64,000 bases of DNA from Paraburkholderia sp. PGU19 (GTDB lineage Bacteria > Pseudomonadota > Gammaproteobacteria > Burkholderiales > Burkholderiaceae), in NCBI RefSeq assembly GCF_013426915.1, contig NZ_AP023180.1, forward strand, positions 2,604,001-2,668,000, in the 5' to 3' direction. Made by a program: the position numbers and the translations under genes. The notes beneath the pieces were generated by a model that saw only the letters and a list, made by a program, of their open reading frames with translations, did not search any database and had not been told where the DNA came from. Below, piece after piece: positions 17,510 through 26,073 of the stretch; the stretch's first letter is position 1; each line of letters opens with the position of its first letter.

Positions 17510-17915
17510 GCTCTTACAAGGTGGAACGCGTGCACTATCGGGGCCGAAGTGAGGCGTGTGTGGCGCTACGGCCTACACACAGTTTGCCACCTGGGCGGCA
17601 CATACCATTCGCTGCCGCTTGCCCGTGCACGGGTATTCGAAGCGGGTGAGGCGTTCATTCGAAGCGTTGGCAACACGCGCGAACAAGGACGTTGCCGTGT
17701 GAAGCGTAAGACCCTTGGAGGGCCCTCAGGCAGGAAGAAATGTTGGCGGTGTGAGCCGCTTTCTTTTGCCTACTTTTCTTTGCGGCGGCAAAGAAAAGTA
17801 GGTGCCGCCCGCACAGGGGCGACGCGTGAAGCACGAAGGCAAATCGCGGATGCCAGCGCAACCACAGGCAGACCACCATAACGCCGATGCCAGCGCAAAC
17901 ACCAGCAAACCACCC
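17510..17915 (-). repeat. Interspersed repeat, right copy, inverted
   Basis: Read on the minus strand this carries the same block order as 15754-16129: GGTGGTTTGC, two GCGCTGGCATC units, GCGTCGCCCCTGTGCGGG, the palindrome CCTACTTTTCTTTG/CAAAGAAAAGTAGG (17769-17802), TGAGGGCCCT, GGGTCTTACGCTTCACA and GGCAAACTGTGTGTAGG. The segment between the shared blocks differs in sequence and length. It follows the 3' end of the porin gene (17941), as the left copy follows the transaminase gene. Short open frames inside it are not credible genes. Confidence 0.75.
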
Positions 17916-17940
17916 CCGCGCCACCGACTACAAAAAAAAC

Positions 17941-19179
17941 TCAGAAATTGTGCTTCAGCCCAACAGTCACAGACACCTGCTTATCCGTAGTGGAATTCGG
18001 CAGATTAGGAATCTGCGCATAATTCACACTCTGTCCTGTGACGGGATCAGTCCCAATCCCACTGCCAGCGGCTTTCTGGAAAATCCCAACCGCATACAAC
18101 GTCGTCCGTTTGGACAAACTATACGTGGCCCCAAGGTTGACCTGATGAAATTTCGGCGACCCGCTGACATCGGTCTTCATTGAGTTATAGATATACGCGG
18201 CCCCAAGCGTAAAGGCAGGCGACAACGCATAAGTCGCATTCACCTCAACGATATCGAATCGCACATCCGCGCCTTGCGGTAGTGTGGCGCTCGCAAAATA
18301 CTGGCTATCGTCGAGCTTCGTGTGGGTATAAACGAGGCCGAAAGTTGCCGGTCCGAACGCGTACGAACCGCCAACACCAACTGCCTTCAACGAATGCGCA
18401 TTCTGCAACTCGCAATACATCGCAGTCGGATTCGAACACGCGAAATCGCCGATATAACCCTGCTCACCACCCAACGCAGCATCGAGCGGATTGTTCAGAT
18501 CGAGATAACCGACGCCGAACGAGAACGGCGCGTTGTTATAGCTCGCTGAAACAGCCCAGCCGCGCTTCTGCGAAAAATCACCCGCAACGCCGCCCAGCGA
18601 ATACGTGCCGCTCACAGAAAAGCCCGCAATCGTAGGACTCACATACTGCACTGCATTGTTCAGATTAAGCGCGGCGTTAAGATTATCGACGTCGCCGATA
18701 TGCGAGCCATACAACGTAGCCCACGCATTGCTCGAAGCATACGGCGCGAGCGCATTCGTGTACGAGTCGAATTGGCGGCCAAACGTCAGCGTGCCGTATT
18801 GCTCATTGGTCAGCCCAACCCACGCGTTCTGATTGAAGAGCGTGCCGCCCTGCACGAAACTGCCGCTCCCCGTAAAGAAGCTGTTCTCGAGCTTGAAGAC
18901 CACCGACGTGCCGCCGCCAAGATCTTCACTCCCAGTCAACCCAAAACGCGAAGGCGCAGAATTGCCGCCCGTGAACTGAAAATTGTGTCCGCCGCCGACA
19001 CTGCCATCCGCATGCGTGAACTGCTGGTTGTTCGTGTATGTGATGCCCGCGTCGACATCGCCGTATAGCGTGATGCTGCTCTCCGCATGCGCGATGCCGG
19101 GCGCGGCGATCGCAGCCATTGCGCCGGCGAGCGCGGCCACCGCCGCCGCGATTGCGCGCGGCGTCGTCCGATGTGTCAT
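17941..19179 (-). CDS. Outer-membrane porin (Bordetella/Burkholderia OmpC type)
   Basis: The 412-residue product has a Sec signal peptide ending AHA (about residue 32), then SSITLYGDVDAGITYTNN, the usual first strand of beta-proteobacterial general porins. SRFGLTGSEDLGGGTSVVFKLE and NQNAWVGLTNEQYGTLTFGRQ are the next conserved strands, and the end VTVGLKHNF has the terminal Phe required by the Bam machinery. It forms a 16-stranded trimeric channel for small hydrophilic solutes. It lies 111 bases after the amine-dehydrogenase operon on the same strand and might be cotranscribed with it. Confidence 0.9.
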   Translation of the reverse strand: MTHRTTPRAIAAAVAALAGAMAAIAAPGIAHAESSITLYGDVDAGITYTNNQQFTHADGSVGGGHNFQFTGGNSAPSRFGLTGSEDLGGGTSVVFKLENSFFTGSGSFVQGGTLFNQNAWVGLTNEQYGTLTFGRQFDSYTNALAPYASSNAWATLYGSHIGDVDNLNAALNLNNAVQYVSPTIAGFSVSGTYSLGGVAGDFSQKRGWAVSASYNNAPFSFGVGYLDLNNPLDAALGGEQGYIGDFACSNPTAMYCELQNAHSLKAVGVGGSYAFGPATFGLVYTHTKLDDSQYFASATLPQGADVRFDIVEVNATYALSPAFTLGAAYIYNSMKTDVSGSPKFHQVNLGATYSLSKRTTLYAVGIFQKAAGSGIGTDPVTGQSVNYAQIPNLPNSTTDKQVSVTVGLKHNF

Positions 19180-19290
19180 GTCACTTTCCCCTTTGTCTTA
19201 TCCGTCTGCTTCGTGAGCGTGCGATCCGCCGCCTTGCCGATGCGTGAAACCCAAAGCTAAACGTGCTTCGGCAAGGCAGCGAGCGAACGC

Positions 19291-20796
19291 TTACGCGTAA
19301 TTGATCATCACGGACTTGCTTTCCGTGTACTGTTCGATGACAGCGCGTCCCAGCTCGCGGCCAAAGCCCGATTGCTTCATGCCGCCGAACGGCAGCGCGT
19401 TGTCGAGCAGCGAGTGGCAATTGACCCACACCGTGCCCGCCGCGATGCGCGGAATCAGCTTGTGAACGGCCGACATGTCGTTCGACCAGATGCTCGCGCC
19501 GAGACCATACGGGGTGTCGTTGGCAAGCTGCACGGCGCTGTCGATATCGTCGAAAGGCATCGCGACCAGCACCGGCCCGAAGATCTCTTCGCGCACCACG
19601 CGCATCGTGTGGTTCGTGTCGACCATCACAGTCGGCTCGACGAAGAAGCCCGGCTTGTCGATGATCTTGCCGCCCGCAGCGGCGCGCGCGCCTTCAGCGA
19701 AGCCCGAATCGATGTAGCCGCACACGCGCTCGCGCTGTTTCGCGGAGACGAGCGGGCCAATCAGCGTCGACGGGTCCATGCCTGCGCCGACTTTCAGGCT
19801 CTTGGCGATCTGCGCGACGCCGTCGATCACCTTGTCGAACACCTTGCTGTGGATATAGACGCGCGAGCCCGCCGTGCACACCTGGCCCGAGTTGAAGAAG
19901 ATCGCGTTTGCGACGCCTTGCGCAGCCTTGTCGATATCGACGTCGGGCAGCACGATCACAGGCGACTTGCCGCCGAGTTCGAGCGACATGCGCGTCATGT
20001 TGTCGAGCGCCGCATGGCCGATCAGCTTGCCCGTCTGCGTCGAGCCCGTGAAGGCGATCTTGTCGATGCGCGGATCGCGCGACAGCGCCGCGCCCGCCGT
20101 ATGCCCGTAACCCGTGACGATGTTGACGACGCCTTCCGGATAGCCTGCCTCGCGGATCAGTTCGCCAAGGCGCAGCGCGGTAAGCGGTGTATCTTCGGCG
20201 GGTTTCAGCACGACGGTGCAGCCCGTCGCGAGCGCGGGCGCGAGTTTCCATGCGGCCATCAGCAGCGGGAAATTCCACGGGATGATCGCGGCGACCACGC
20301 CGACGGGTTCCTTGCGCGTGTACGAGAATATTTCGCTATCCGGCATGTACGGCATGCCCGCATCGATCACGCTGCCTTCGATCTTCGTCGCCCAGCCGGC
20401 CATGTAGCGGAAGCACTGCGCGGCCATCGACACGTCGAGACCTTGCGCGACCATCACCGGTTTGCCGTTGTCGAGCGATTCGATTTCCGCCAGCTCGCGC
20501 GCGTTCGCTTCGACGAGATCGGCGAGCTTCAGCAGCAGACGTTCGCGGTCAGTGGTTTTCATCGTGCGCCACGGGCCGGCATCGAATGCGCGGCGTGCGG
20601 CGGCGACGGCTTGCTGCACTTCATGCTCGTTCGCTTCGGGCACGCGCGTGAGCACGCTGCCGTCGGCGGGATTCACGACGTCGATCGTGCGGCCTGACGA
20701 TGCTTCCGTCCACTCCGCGCCGATCAGCATCTTCTTCGGCTTCGCGATGAATGCTTGCGTTGCGGCGAGCAGCGGGAAGGTGTTGTTCGTCTCCAT
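19291..20796 (-). CDS. NAD-dependent aldehyde dehydrogenase
   Basis: The 501-residue enzyme from ATG 20796 (AAAGGAA seven bases upstream; an in-frame ATG at 20841 is less likely) has the catalytic residues Glu273 in SLELGGKSP and Cys307 in NSGQVCTAGS, plus the cofactor motif FTGSTQTGK. It is similar in layout to phenylacetaldehyde and betaine-type aldehyde dehydrogenases. As last gene of the amine dehydrogenase operon it should oxidise the aldehyde released by the TTQ enzyme to the acid in the cytoplasm. An arylacetaldehyde substrate is plausible but not proven. Confidence 0.9.
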   Translation of the reverse strand: METNNTFPLLAATQAFIAKPKKMLIGAEWTEASSGRTIDVVNPADGSVLTRVPEANEHEVQQAVAAARRAFDAGPWRTMKTTDRERLLLKLADLVEANARELAEIESLDNGKPVMVAQGLDVSMAAQCFRYMAGWATKIEGSVIDAGMPYMPDSEIFSYTRKEPVGVVAAIIPWNFPLLMAAWKLAPALATGCTVVLKPAEDTPLTALRLGELIREAGYPEGVVNIVTGYGHTAGAALSRDPRIDKIAFTGSTQTGKLIGHAALDNMTRMSLELGGKSPVIVLPDVDIDKAAQGVANAIFFNSGQVCTAGSRVYIHSKVFDKVIDGVAQIAKSLKVGAGMDPSTLIGPLVSAKQRERVCGYIDSGFAEGARAAAGGKIIDKPGFFVEPTVMVDTNHTMRVVREEIFGPVLVAMPFDDIDSAVQLANDTPYGLGASIWSNDMSAVHKLIPRIAAGTVWVNCHSLLDNALPFGGMKQSGFGRELGRAVIEQYTESKSVMINYA

Positions 20797-20821
20797 GTTC
20801 GATTCCTTTGATTGGGGGTGT

Positions 20822-21385
20822 TCAGTAGCGGTCCGCGACACCCTTGATGCCGCGCTCGTGCAGATCGCGGATCAGTCGGGCGCGCACGGTCGCGACATCG
20901 GAGTAAGCGGGGCGGCGGTGTGCGGAGACTTCAGCCGCTGTGTAGGGCTTGAAGTCTTTCGGCAGCGCTTCGGGGTTCTTCGTCGTGAGCAGCCAGTTCA
21001 GCACGTCGGCCAGTTCCTGATCGGAGAGCGCCGAATTCGATGCGCCAGGCACGCGCATCACGTACTCGCGTCCAGCGGGCAGATGTTCGAAATAGCCAAG
21101 CGAGTGCGCGAGCGGCGGCACCTTGCCTGCTATGCCGCCGCCCGTTGCCGTGTGACAGCCCATGCAGTTGAGCACCCAATGCTGCTGCGCGAGCGACGCG
21201 TCGGCGCTGCTTTGCGCATTGGCAGGGGAGGGCGGCACGTAAGTCGCGGCGCACGCGATGAGCAACATCGACATGCGCCGCGCTGCGTCGATCCAGAATG
21301 CCACCGCTGAAGCCGCGCGCGCGCCGCGCGCGGGCTGCAGCGTGGACACGCGGTCGCCGGCACGAGACACGCGGGCGGCGTTCAT
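20822..21385 (-). CDS. Exported monohaem cytochrome c
   Basis: The 187-residue product has a long basic N-terminus, a hydrophobic export segment (about 38-58, ending ANAQ) and a single haem site CMGCH (residues 74-78). MRVPGASNSALSDQELADVLNW supplies the distal Met region typical of class I cytochromes. Its ATG at 21385 overlaps the upstream cytochrome stop (ATGA). Within the operon it is a candidate electron carrier from the amine dehydrogenase to the terminal oxidase. Confidence 0.8.
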   Translation of the reverse strand: MNAARVSRAGDRVSTLQPARGARAASAVAFWIDAARRMSMLLIACAATYVPPSPANAQSSADASLAQQHWVLNCMGCHTATGGGIAGKVPPLAHSLGYFEHLPAGREYVMRVPGASNSALSDQELADVLNWLLTTKNPEALPKDFKPYTAAEVSAHRRPAYSDVATVRARLIRDLHERGIKGVADRY

Positions 21386-21879
21386 AGGCCGAGTCCCTTC
21401 GTGACGACGGCGCGTTGCGCGTGGACGGCTGCGCTGTCCATCGTCTGCGCGCGTGCCGCCTTGATGTCGGCAGCCGTGAACGGCTTCGCGTCGCCGTGCT
21501 GCGCGTTCAGATCGAACACGACGTAGTTCAACACCTGCGCCAGGTCTTCGTCGCTTGCGCTTGCGAAGCTCGGCATCTTGAAGTTGTAGCTCTTGTCGTG
21601 GACCGTGATCTCGCCGAACATGCCGTGCACCACGGTCGACGTCAGTTGCGCGCGGCCAGGCGCCGTCGTCGAGTACTTGCCCGGGTACTCGGTGAGCGGC
21701 GGCGCGAGTCCATCCTGGCCCTTGCCGCCTGCCTGATGGCACACCGCGCACTGTGCGTCGAACATGCTCTTGCCGGCGGGGTAGTGCACGTTCTGCGCGA
21801 ACGAGACGCCCGGCATCGTCAACGACGCAGCCGCCGCAAGGCAGGCGGCCGCGATTTTTCCAGCGTGATTCACTTTCAT
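21382..21879 (-). CDS. Exported monohaem cytochrome c
   Basis: The 165-residue protein has a signal peptide ending SFAQ (about residue 29) and a class I haem site CAVCH (44-48), followed by GKGQDGLAPPLT and NFKMPSFASASDEDLAQVLNYV with the likely axial Met. The start at 21879 is set by the ATGA overlap with the light-chain gene stop. Amine dehydrogenases pass electrons to a blue copper protein or a cytochrome c. No azurin or amicyanin gene is in this operon, so this protein or its neighbour may be the direct acceptor. Confidence 0.85.
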   Translation of the reverse strand: MKVNHAGKIAAACLAAAASLTMPGVSFAQNVHYPAGKSMFDAQCAVCHQAGGKGQDGLAPPLTEYPGKYSTTAPGRAQLTSTVVHGMFGEITVHDKSYNFKMPSFASASDEDLAQVLNYVVFDLNAQHGDAKPFTAADIKAARAQTMDSAAVHAQRAVVTKGLGL

Positions 21880-22421
21880 TGCTTTGCTGCTCCGAGCAGG
21901 ACCGAAACCGAACAGTGATAGTTCGAATTGCCGTTCGCCATGCACCAGTTGATGTCGTTGTCGAGCGACAGCTTGTAGAGCGGCTTCTCGCGTTCGTTGC
22001 GGTTGCAGAAGCACTTGCCGCACGAGGTTTTGCCGCAGCAGTCGTTGTACGAGACGATGTAGTCGGTGCCGTCGTGCGGATTGCGGCAGGTGCCGATCCA
22101 CGTAATCGGCGAAGGCGTCGTGCCCGGCGGGCAACTGCTCGACGTGCCGCCGCAGCAGCTGCAGAGCCAGCCGTCGATCGCGCAATACTTCCAGTAATCG
22201 CAGCTCATCGGATCGTCGCTGGCGCCCGTTGCCGCAGCGCCTGAAGCGCCCGATGCTGCCGAGGCTGCATCGGCTGCATACGCCGTGCGATCGACGGGCA
22301 GCAGCGGCAGCATCGCCGAGCCGACCAGCACGCGGCCGAGCTTCGCCATCGCGCTGCGCCGCGAACTGTGCTGCGCGACGCCGCGCGCCGACTTCTCGAA
22401 CCATGAATCAAAAACGCCCAT
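21876..22421 (-). CDS. aauA: Amine dehydrogenase light chain (TTQ-bearing subunit)
   Basis: This 181-residue, very Cys-rich subunit is the catalytic part of aromatic-amine/methylamine dehydrogenase. It carries a twin-arginine signal (SSRRSAMAKLG, about 19-29), so it is exported folded. Conserved cysteines run through CDYWKYCAIDGWLCSCCGG, CRNPHDG, DCCGKTSCGKCFC and WCMANGNSNYHC. The tryptophans of SPITWIGTC and NDINWCMA correspond to the two that cross-link into tryptophan tryptophylquinone. Aromatic versus methylamine specificity cannot be settled here. The two cytochromes and aldehyde dehydrogenase next to it favour the aau type. Confidence 0.9.
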   Translation of the reverse strand: MGVFDSWFEKSARGVAQHSSRRSAMAKLGRVLVGSAMLPLLPVDRTAYAADAASAASGASGAAATGASDDPMSCDYWKYCAIDGWLCSCCGGTSSSCPPGTTPSPITWIGTCRNPHDGTDYIVSYNDCCGKTSCGKCFCNRNEREKPLYKLSLDNDINWCMANGNSNYHCSVSVLLGAAKQ

Positions 22422-22461
22422 GTGATTGTTCTCCGCTCAGGTTGTCAGTGGGTTCGATGAA

Positions 22462-23088
22462 TCAGGCGTGCTGTTCGTGTTGCTCGTGGCGATGATCGCC
22501 ATGCACGAACTCCTGCAGCGACGCGACGCCGCGTTCCTTCGCTTCGAACAGGCTTTCCAGATGCTCGCGCGTGTTGACGAGACCCTTCGCGCGCACCTTG
22601 CCGCTGTCGTCGAGCAGTACGGCATACGGCAGCTTGCCGATCTGGTACGCCATGCCCAGTTCCTGCGAGAGCACATACGGGAAGCGATCGAGATTCTGCT
22701 TCTGCGCGAAGCGCTGGTGTTCGACGAGATCGCCGTCGCTGGCGAGCACGATGTTGACGGGCGTGGTTTCGCTCGATTGCAGCGACGGCAACAGCGGCAG
22801 CAGCTTCTTGCAGACGGGGCAGGTCGGCGACAGGAAGAACAGCAGCGTGGCCTTGCCTTGCGCGTCGATGCCGCCCACCTTCACGTTCTGGCCGCGAATG
22901 TCGGCCAGTTCGAAGGTCGGTGCGATCGCGCCGACAGCGGGGCCCTTGTCGATCATCAATGCGCCTGCGGGCATGATGCGTTCGTACAGAATGCCGACCT
23001 GGCGAACCAGCGCGAGACAGATCGCGCCGAGCGCGAGAACGGCGATCCACAGCAGCGCGGTGGAAACGGTGAGAGCGGTTTGCATCAT
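22462..23088 (-). CDS. mauD: MauD/AauD thioredoxin-like maturation protein
   Basis: The 208-residue protein has one N-terminal membrane helix (about 7-28) and a thioredoxin fold with CPVC at residues 90-93. It is thought to form or shuffle the six disulfides of the light chain in the periplasm. The C-terminus is His-rich (HGDHRHEQHEQH), an uncommon feature that could bind metal. The start at 23088 overlaps the MauE stop (ATGA). Confidence 0.88.
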   Translation of the reverse strand: MMQTALTVSTALLWIAVLALGAICLALVRQVGILYERIMPAGALMIDKGPAVGAIAPTFELADIRGQNVKVGGIDAQGKATLLFFLSPTCPVCKKLLPLLPSLQSSETTPVNIVLASDGDLVEHQRFAQKQNLDRFPYVLSQELGMAYQIGKLPYAVLLDDSGKVRAKGLVNTREHLESLFEAKERGVASLQEFVHGDHRHEQHEQHA

Positions 23089-23651
23089 GAATTCCTCAAG
23101 TGAGAGAGGCGCGGCACGTTGGCCAGCAGCACATCGAAAGTGAGCAGTGCGCAGACGATCAGCAGCACGGCGAAGAAGAGCGTCAGGTAGTCGAACCACA
23201 CGATCGAACGCGTCGCGGGTTCGATGAACGCGGTCGCGGCGAGCGCAGCGAGCAGCACGGCGCGTGCGACATGAAACCAGCCGATGCCGCGCGGCGCGTT
23301 CGCCTGGCTTGCCGCTTGCGTCGCGGCGAAACCCGAGCAGCCGCAGTCGATATCGGTGTGGCCGCGCAGGATGTTGAACGCGAGCCCCGCCGCGAACGCG
23401 AGCAGCAGCGCGACCAGCACGATCGCGCCGAGCACGCGCGTGTCGGGGAACAGCAGCGCGGCGGCGCCCACCGTTTCCGCTGCGGTGATCGCGATGGCGG
23501 CGGGCGCCGTCAACGCTTCGGGCAACAGGCGGTAATCGCCCACCGCCTGACGGAACGCGGCAGGACGCCGCCATTTGGCGACGGCGCCGAGCAGCACGAC
23601 AATCGCCGTGCTGGCTTGCGCGCCCGTCGCGAGTACAGGATCGAGCATCAT
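23085..23651 (-). CDS. mauE: MauE/AauE integral membrane maturation protein
   Basis: The 188-residue product has four to five hydrophobic segments and the conserved cysteine pair in DIDCGCSGF. It resembles the DoxX/MauE family, which works with MauD to supply disulfides to the amine dehydrogenase light chain. The start at 23651 is chosen because GAGG lies seven bases upstream; an adjacent ATG at 23648 is possible. It follows the heavy-chain stop by seven bases. Confidence 0.85.
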   Translation of the reverse strand: MMLDPVLATGAQASTAIVVLLGAVAKWRRPAAFRQAVGDYRLLPEALTAPAAIAITAAETVGAAALLFPDTRVLGAIVLVALLLAFAAGLAFNILRGHTDIDCGCSGFAATQAASQANAPRGIGWFHVARAVLLAALAATAFIEPATRSIVWFDYLTLFFAVLLIVCALLTFDVLLANVPRLSHLRNS

Positions 23652-23658
23652 GTCGGCC

Positions 23659-24816
23659 TCACGGATTGACGAGCAGTGACGACGTATTGCCGACCTGCTT
23701 TTCGACGTGCTGCAGCTTGCCCGTGCGCGCATCCATCACGACGAGATCCGACGTGCCCGTGATGCCGTAGAACAGCGGCTTGTCGTCCTCGCTGACCTGG
23801 ATCGAAGCGATCGGGTCGATCTTCTGCTGCGACAGATCCCAGCGCGCGATGCGCTTTTTCGTCTGCAGGTCGTACACCCAGACTTCCGTGCCGGGGTCCT
23901 TGTGCGTGCCTTCGCCGCCCTTGTGCATCGCGACGTAATAGCGATGCAGCTTCGCGTGCACGGCCGTCTGCTGCATGCCGCCAGGACGCCAGCCTTCGGC
24001 GCGCTCGGCGTCCGTCAGCAGCGACCACGGCTTGCCGAACACGGGCTTGTCGCCGCGGAAGTCGGCGGTGCGCACCATGCCGTGGAAAGTCGTGAACAGA
24101 TAGCCGCCCTGATACGGCGACGCGTTGATGTACGCGGGGTCCTTGTCGACGTCGATGAACGCGTCGGACATCGTGCGCTTCGCTTCCTTGCCGTTCGCGT
24201 CGAGCGTGATGGTGAGCGCCTTGCCGCTTTCACACAGGCCCGTGAAGCGGTCGTTGCCCGACGGAAACGCGAGCACGCAGGCTGCCATGTCCACTTCCGA
24301 CAACACCTTCTTCGATGCGACGTCGATCACCGTCACCGATGCGGCGGGCGTGATGTTGGTCACATAAAGACGCTTGCCGTCCGCGCTGAACGTCGTGTTG
24401 TACGGCGACGGCACATGCTGGCCGTGCTTCGGCGGAATCACGATTTCGCCCGTGTGATCGAGCGTCGCGTTGTCGGTCATTTCGACGACGTCGGTGCGCG
24501 TGCCGTGCGAGCCGCGCGCGAAGTACGTGGTCGAGACGATGCTCGTCTTGTGATCCGGCGAGATCGCGAAGCCCGGCGCGAAGCCGGCGTCGATCTGGCC
24601 GAGCAGCTTTTTCGCATCGGCGTCGTATAGATAGACGCGCGCATCCGTCATCGACGGCATCGAAATATCGACGACGAACACCTCATGCGGATGCCACGCT
24701 GGTAGCTTCTGCACGGTCAGTTCTTCGGGCTTTTCGATTGCGTGCGCGCTGCCGATGCATGCAGCCGCAAATGACAGCGTCGCCGCGATAGACGCGGTTC
24801 GTCGCCTTATTCTCAT
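23659..24816 (-). CDS. aauB: Amine dehydrogenase heavy chain
   Basis: The 385-residue protein has a Sec signal ending SAHA (about 26) and a seven-bladed beta-propeller with regular blade motifs such as VFVVDISMPSMTDARVYLYD, TFSADGKRLYVTN and TEVWVYDLQTKKRIARWDL. It is the structural subunit that cradles the TTQ light chain. The first gene of the minus-strand operon, it sets the gene order heavy-E-D-light-cytochromes-aldehyde dehydrogenase, like the aauBEDA layout. The sequence alone does not identify the amine. Confidence 0.88.
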   Translation of the reverse strand: MRIRRRTASIAATLSFAAACIGSAHAIEKPEELTVQKLPAWHPHEVFVVDISMPSMTDARVYLYDADAKKLLGQIDAGFAPGFAISPDHKTSIVSTTYFARGSHGTRTDVVEMTDNATLDHTGEIVIPPKHGQHVPSPYNTTFSADGKRLYVTNITPAASVTVIDVASKKVLSEVDMAACVLAFPSGNDRFTGLCESGKALTITLDANGKEAKRTMSDAFIDVDKDPAYINASPYQGGYLFTTFHGMVRTADFRGDKPVFGKPWSLLTDAERAEGWRPGGMQQTAVHAKLHRYYVAMHKGGEGTHKDPGTEVWVYDLQTKKRIARWDLSQQKIDPIASIQVSEDDKPLFYGITGTSDLVVMDARTGKLQHVEKQVGNTSSLLVNP

Positions 24817-25176
24817 GTCGCCTCCAGTAGGGATTCACGTTGTGTGAGGCGACTGTAGATCGACGAAAAATCGGGCCAACGCCGAAACCGGCAAGGCGTG
24901 CGTGCCGATTTGGGATATTGGTAGCCTTGCTGAAAGGGATGTAGGGCGGGTGTTGGGTTACGCGCGGTGCGGCTGTTGGGGATTAGGGTTTGTTTCTAGG
25001 CGCAAAAATGTGCTTGCTTTCGCGAAAACGCGGGATGTCGACAAAGAGTCGGCCTGTTACCCGCGCTGCGTCCCGACGCGATATTCAGCCCGATATCGAT
25101 ACGAGAATTCGCGACCAGCAGTCACATGATCGCGAAGTGCCCGACAAGCTGGCGGTAAGCGGCGAGGAATGTTTCC
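24817..25176. other. Intergenic region upstream of the amine dehydrogenase operon
   Basis: This 360-base stretch must contain the operon promoter. I see a short palindromic TTTCGCGAAA at about 25018 and a downstream AT-richer segment, but no confident -35/-10 pair, sigma-54 site or regulator operator. Small open frames here lack coding character. Confidence 0.4.
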
Positions 25177-25950
25177 TTACTGGCCAGACCGCTGCGCCGC
25201 CTGTTCGATCAGTGCGGCGACTTCCCGCGGATGGGACTCGAACACCGCATGGCTTGCGCCATTGATCTCGACCGTATTGGCGTGAGCGCGCTCTGCGTAC
25301 ATGCGTTCGAGGTCCGGACTGATGATCTTGTCGGCCTTCGCGACTATATACCAGCTGGGCTTCGTCTTCCATGCCGGATCGGAAACCTGCGCCGAGAACT
25401 CGGATGCTGCAAGCGGTATCTGCGCATGCGCTTCGAAATCGGCCTGCGCGCGTCGCAGGTCGGGGGCGAACTGCGACGGATAGTCGGTGGGTTTCAGGTA
25501 AACAAAATGATCCGGCGTTCCGACGATCGATAGGGGGCCGACCGGATACTTCTTGCCGTTGTCCCCGATGGTTTCACCGGCGTCGAGCGCATGCGCGGCT
25601 ATGTAGACCAGCGACGTCACGTGGTCGTCGTTCCCGGCTTCACTAATGATCGCGCCGGCATAGCTGTGGCCGACGAGTACACACGGACCGTCGAGGCTAT
25701 CAAGCACGCGCTTCGTGGCAGTCACGTCGTCGCTGAACGACGTCAGAGGTTGCTGCACCAGTGTTACGTGGTAGCCGTCCTTCGTCAGAATGTTGTAGAC
25801 GGGACGCCAACCTGCGGCGTCGGCGAATGCGCCGTGGACCACCACGATGTTCTTCACCGGTGCGGCAACAGCAGGCGCGGCGGCAGTGGCAAGCAGGCAA
25901 AGTGCGGCGGTGGCGTGCGCCGCTGCAGATCGTAACGTGAGAAAACGCAT
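25177..25950 (-). CDS. Exported alpha/beta hydrolase
   Basis: The 257-residue enzyme from ATG 25950 (AAAGGA upstream) has a Sec signal peptide ending AVAA. A salicylate-esterase/hydroxynitrile-lyase-like alpha/beta hydrolase fold follows: NIVVVHGAFADAAGW (oxyanion region), GHSYAG (nucleophile Ser) and the C-terminal catalytic His in INGASHAVFESHP. It probably hydrolyses small esters in the periplasm. The natural substrate is unknown. It is a single gene, 124 bases from the next one upstream. Confidence 0.8.
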   Translation of the reverse strand: MRFLTLRSAAAHATAALCLLATAAAPAVAAPVKNIVVVHGAFADAAGWRPVYNILTKDGYHVTLVQQPLTSFSDDVTATKRVLDSLDGPCVLVGHSYAGAIISEAGNDDHVTSLVYIAAHALDAGETIGDNGKKYPVGPLSIVGTPDHFVYLKPTDYPSQFAPDLRRAQADFEAHAQIPLAASEFSAQVSDPAWKTKPSWYIVAKADKIISPDLERMYAERAHANTVEINGASHAVFESHPREVAALIEQAAQRSGQ

Positions 25951-26073
25951 GGTCAATCCTTTGAATAAGGTGAACGTCAAATGTGATTAGGATTATTGAA
26001 TGAGTGGAAAAAGAAAACTGCAATATCGCAGAATGGTCCGCCCGCGCTTTCCGCCAATGCGGCAGATCATGTG

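Noticed and set aside
15754..17915. CRISPR-like or composite transposon interpretation of the repeats
   Set aside because: There are only two inverted copies, no spacers and no cas genes; no passenger gene lies between the repeats besides the transposase.
24902..25265. Small plus-strand open frames upstream of the amine dehydrogenase operon
   Set aside because: No ribosome site, no codon bias and partial overlap with the hydrolase gene on the other strand.
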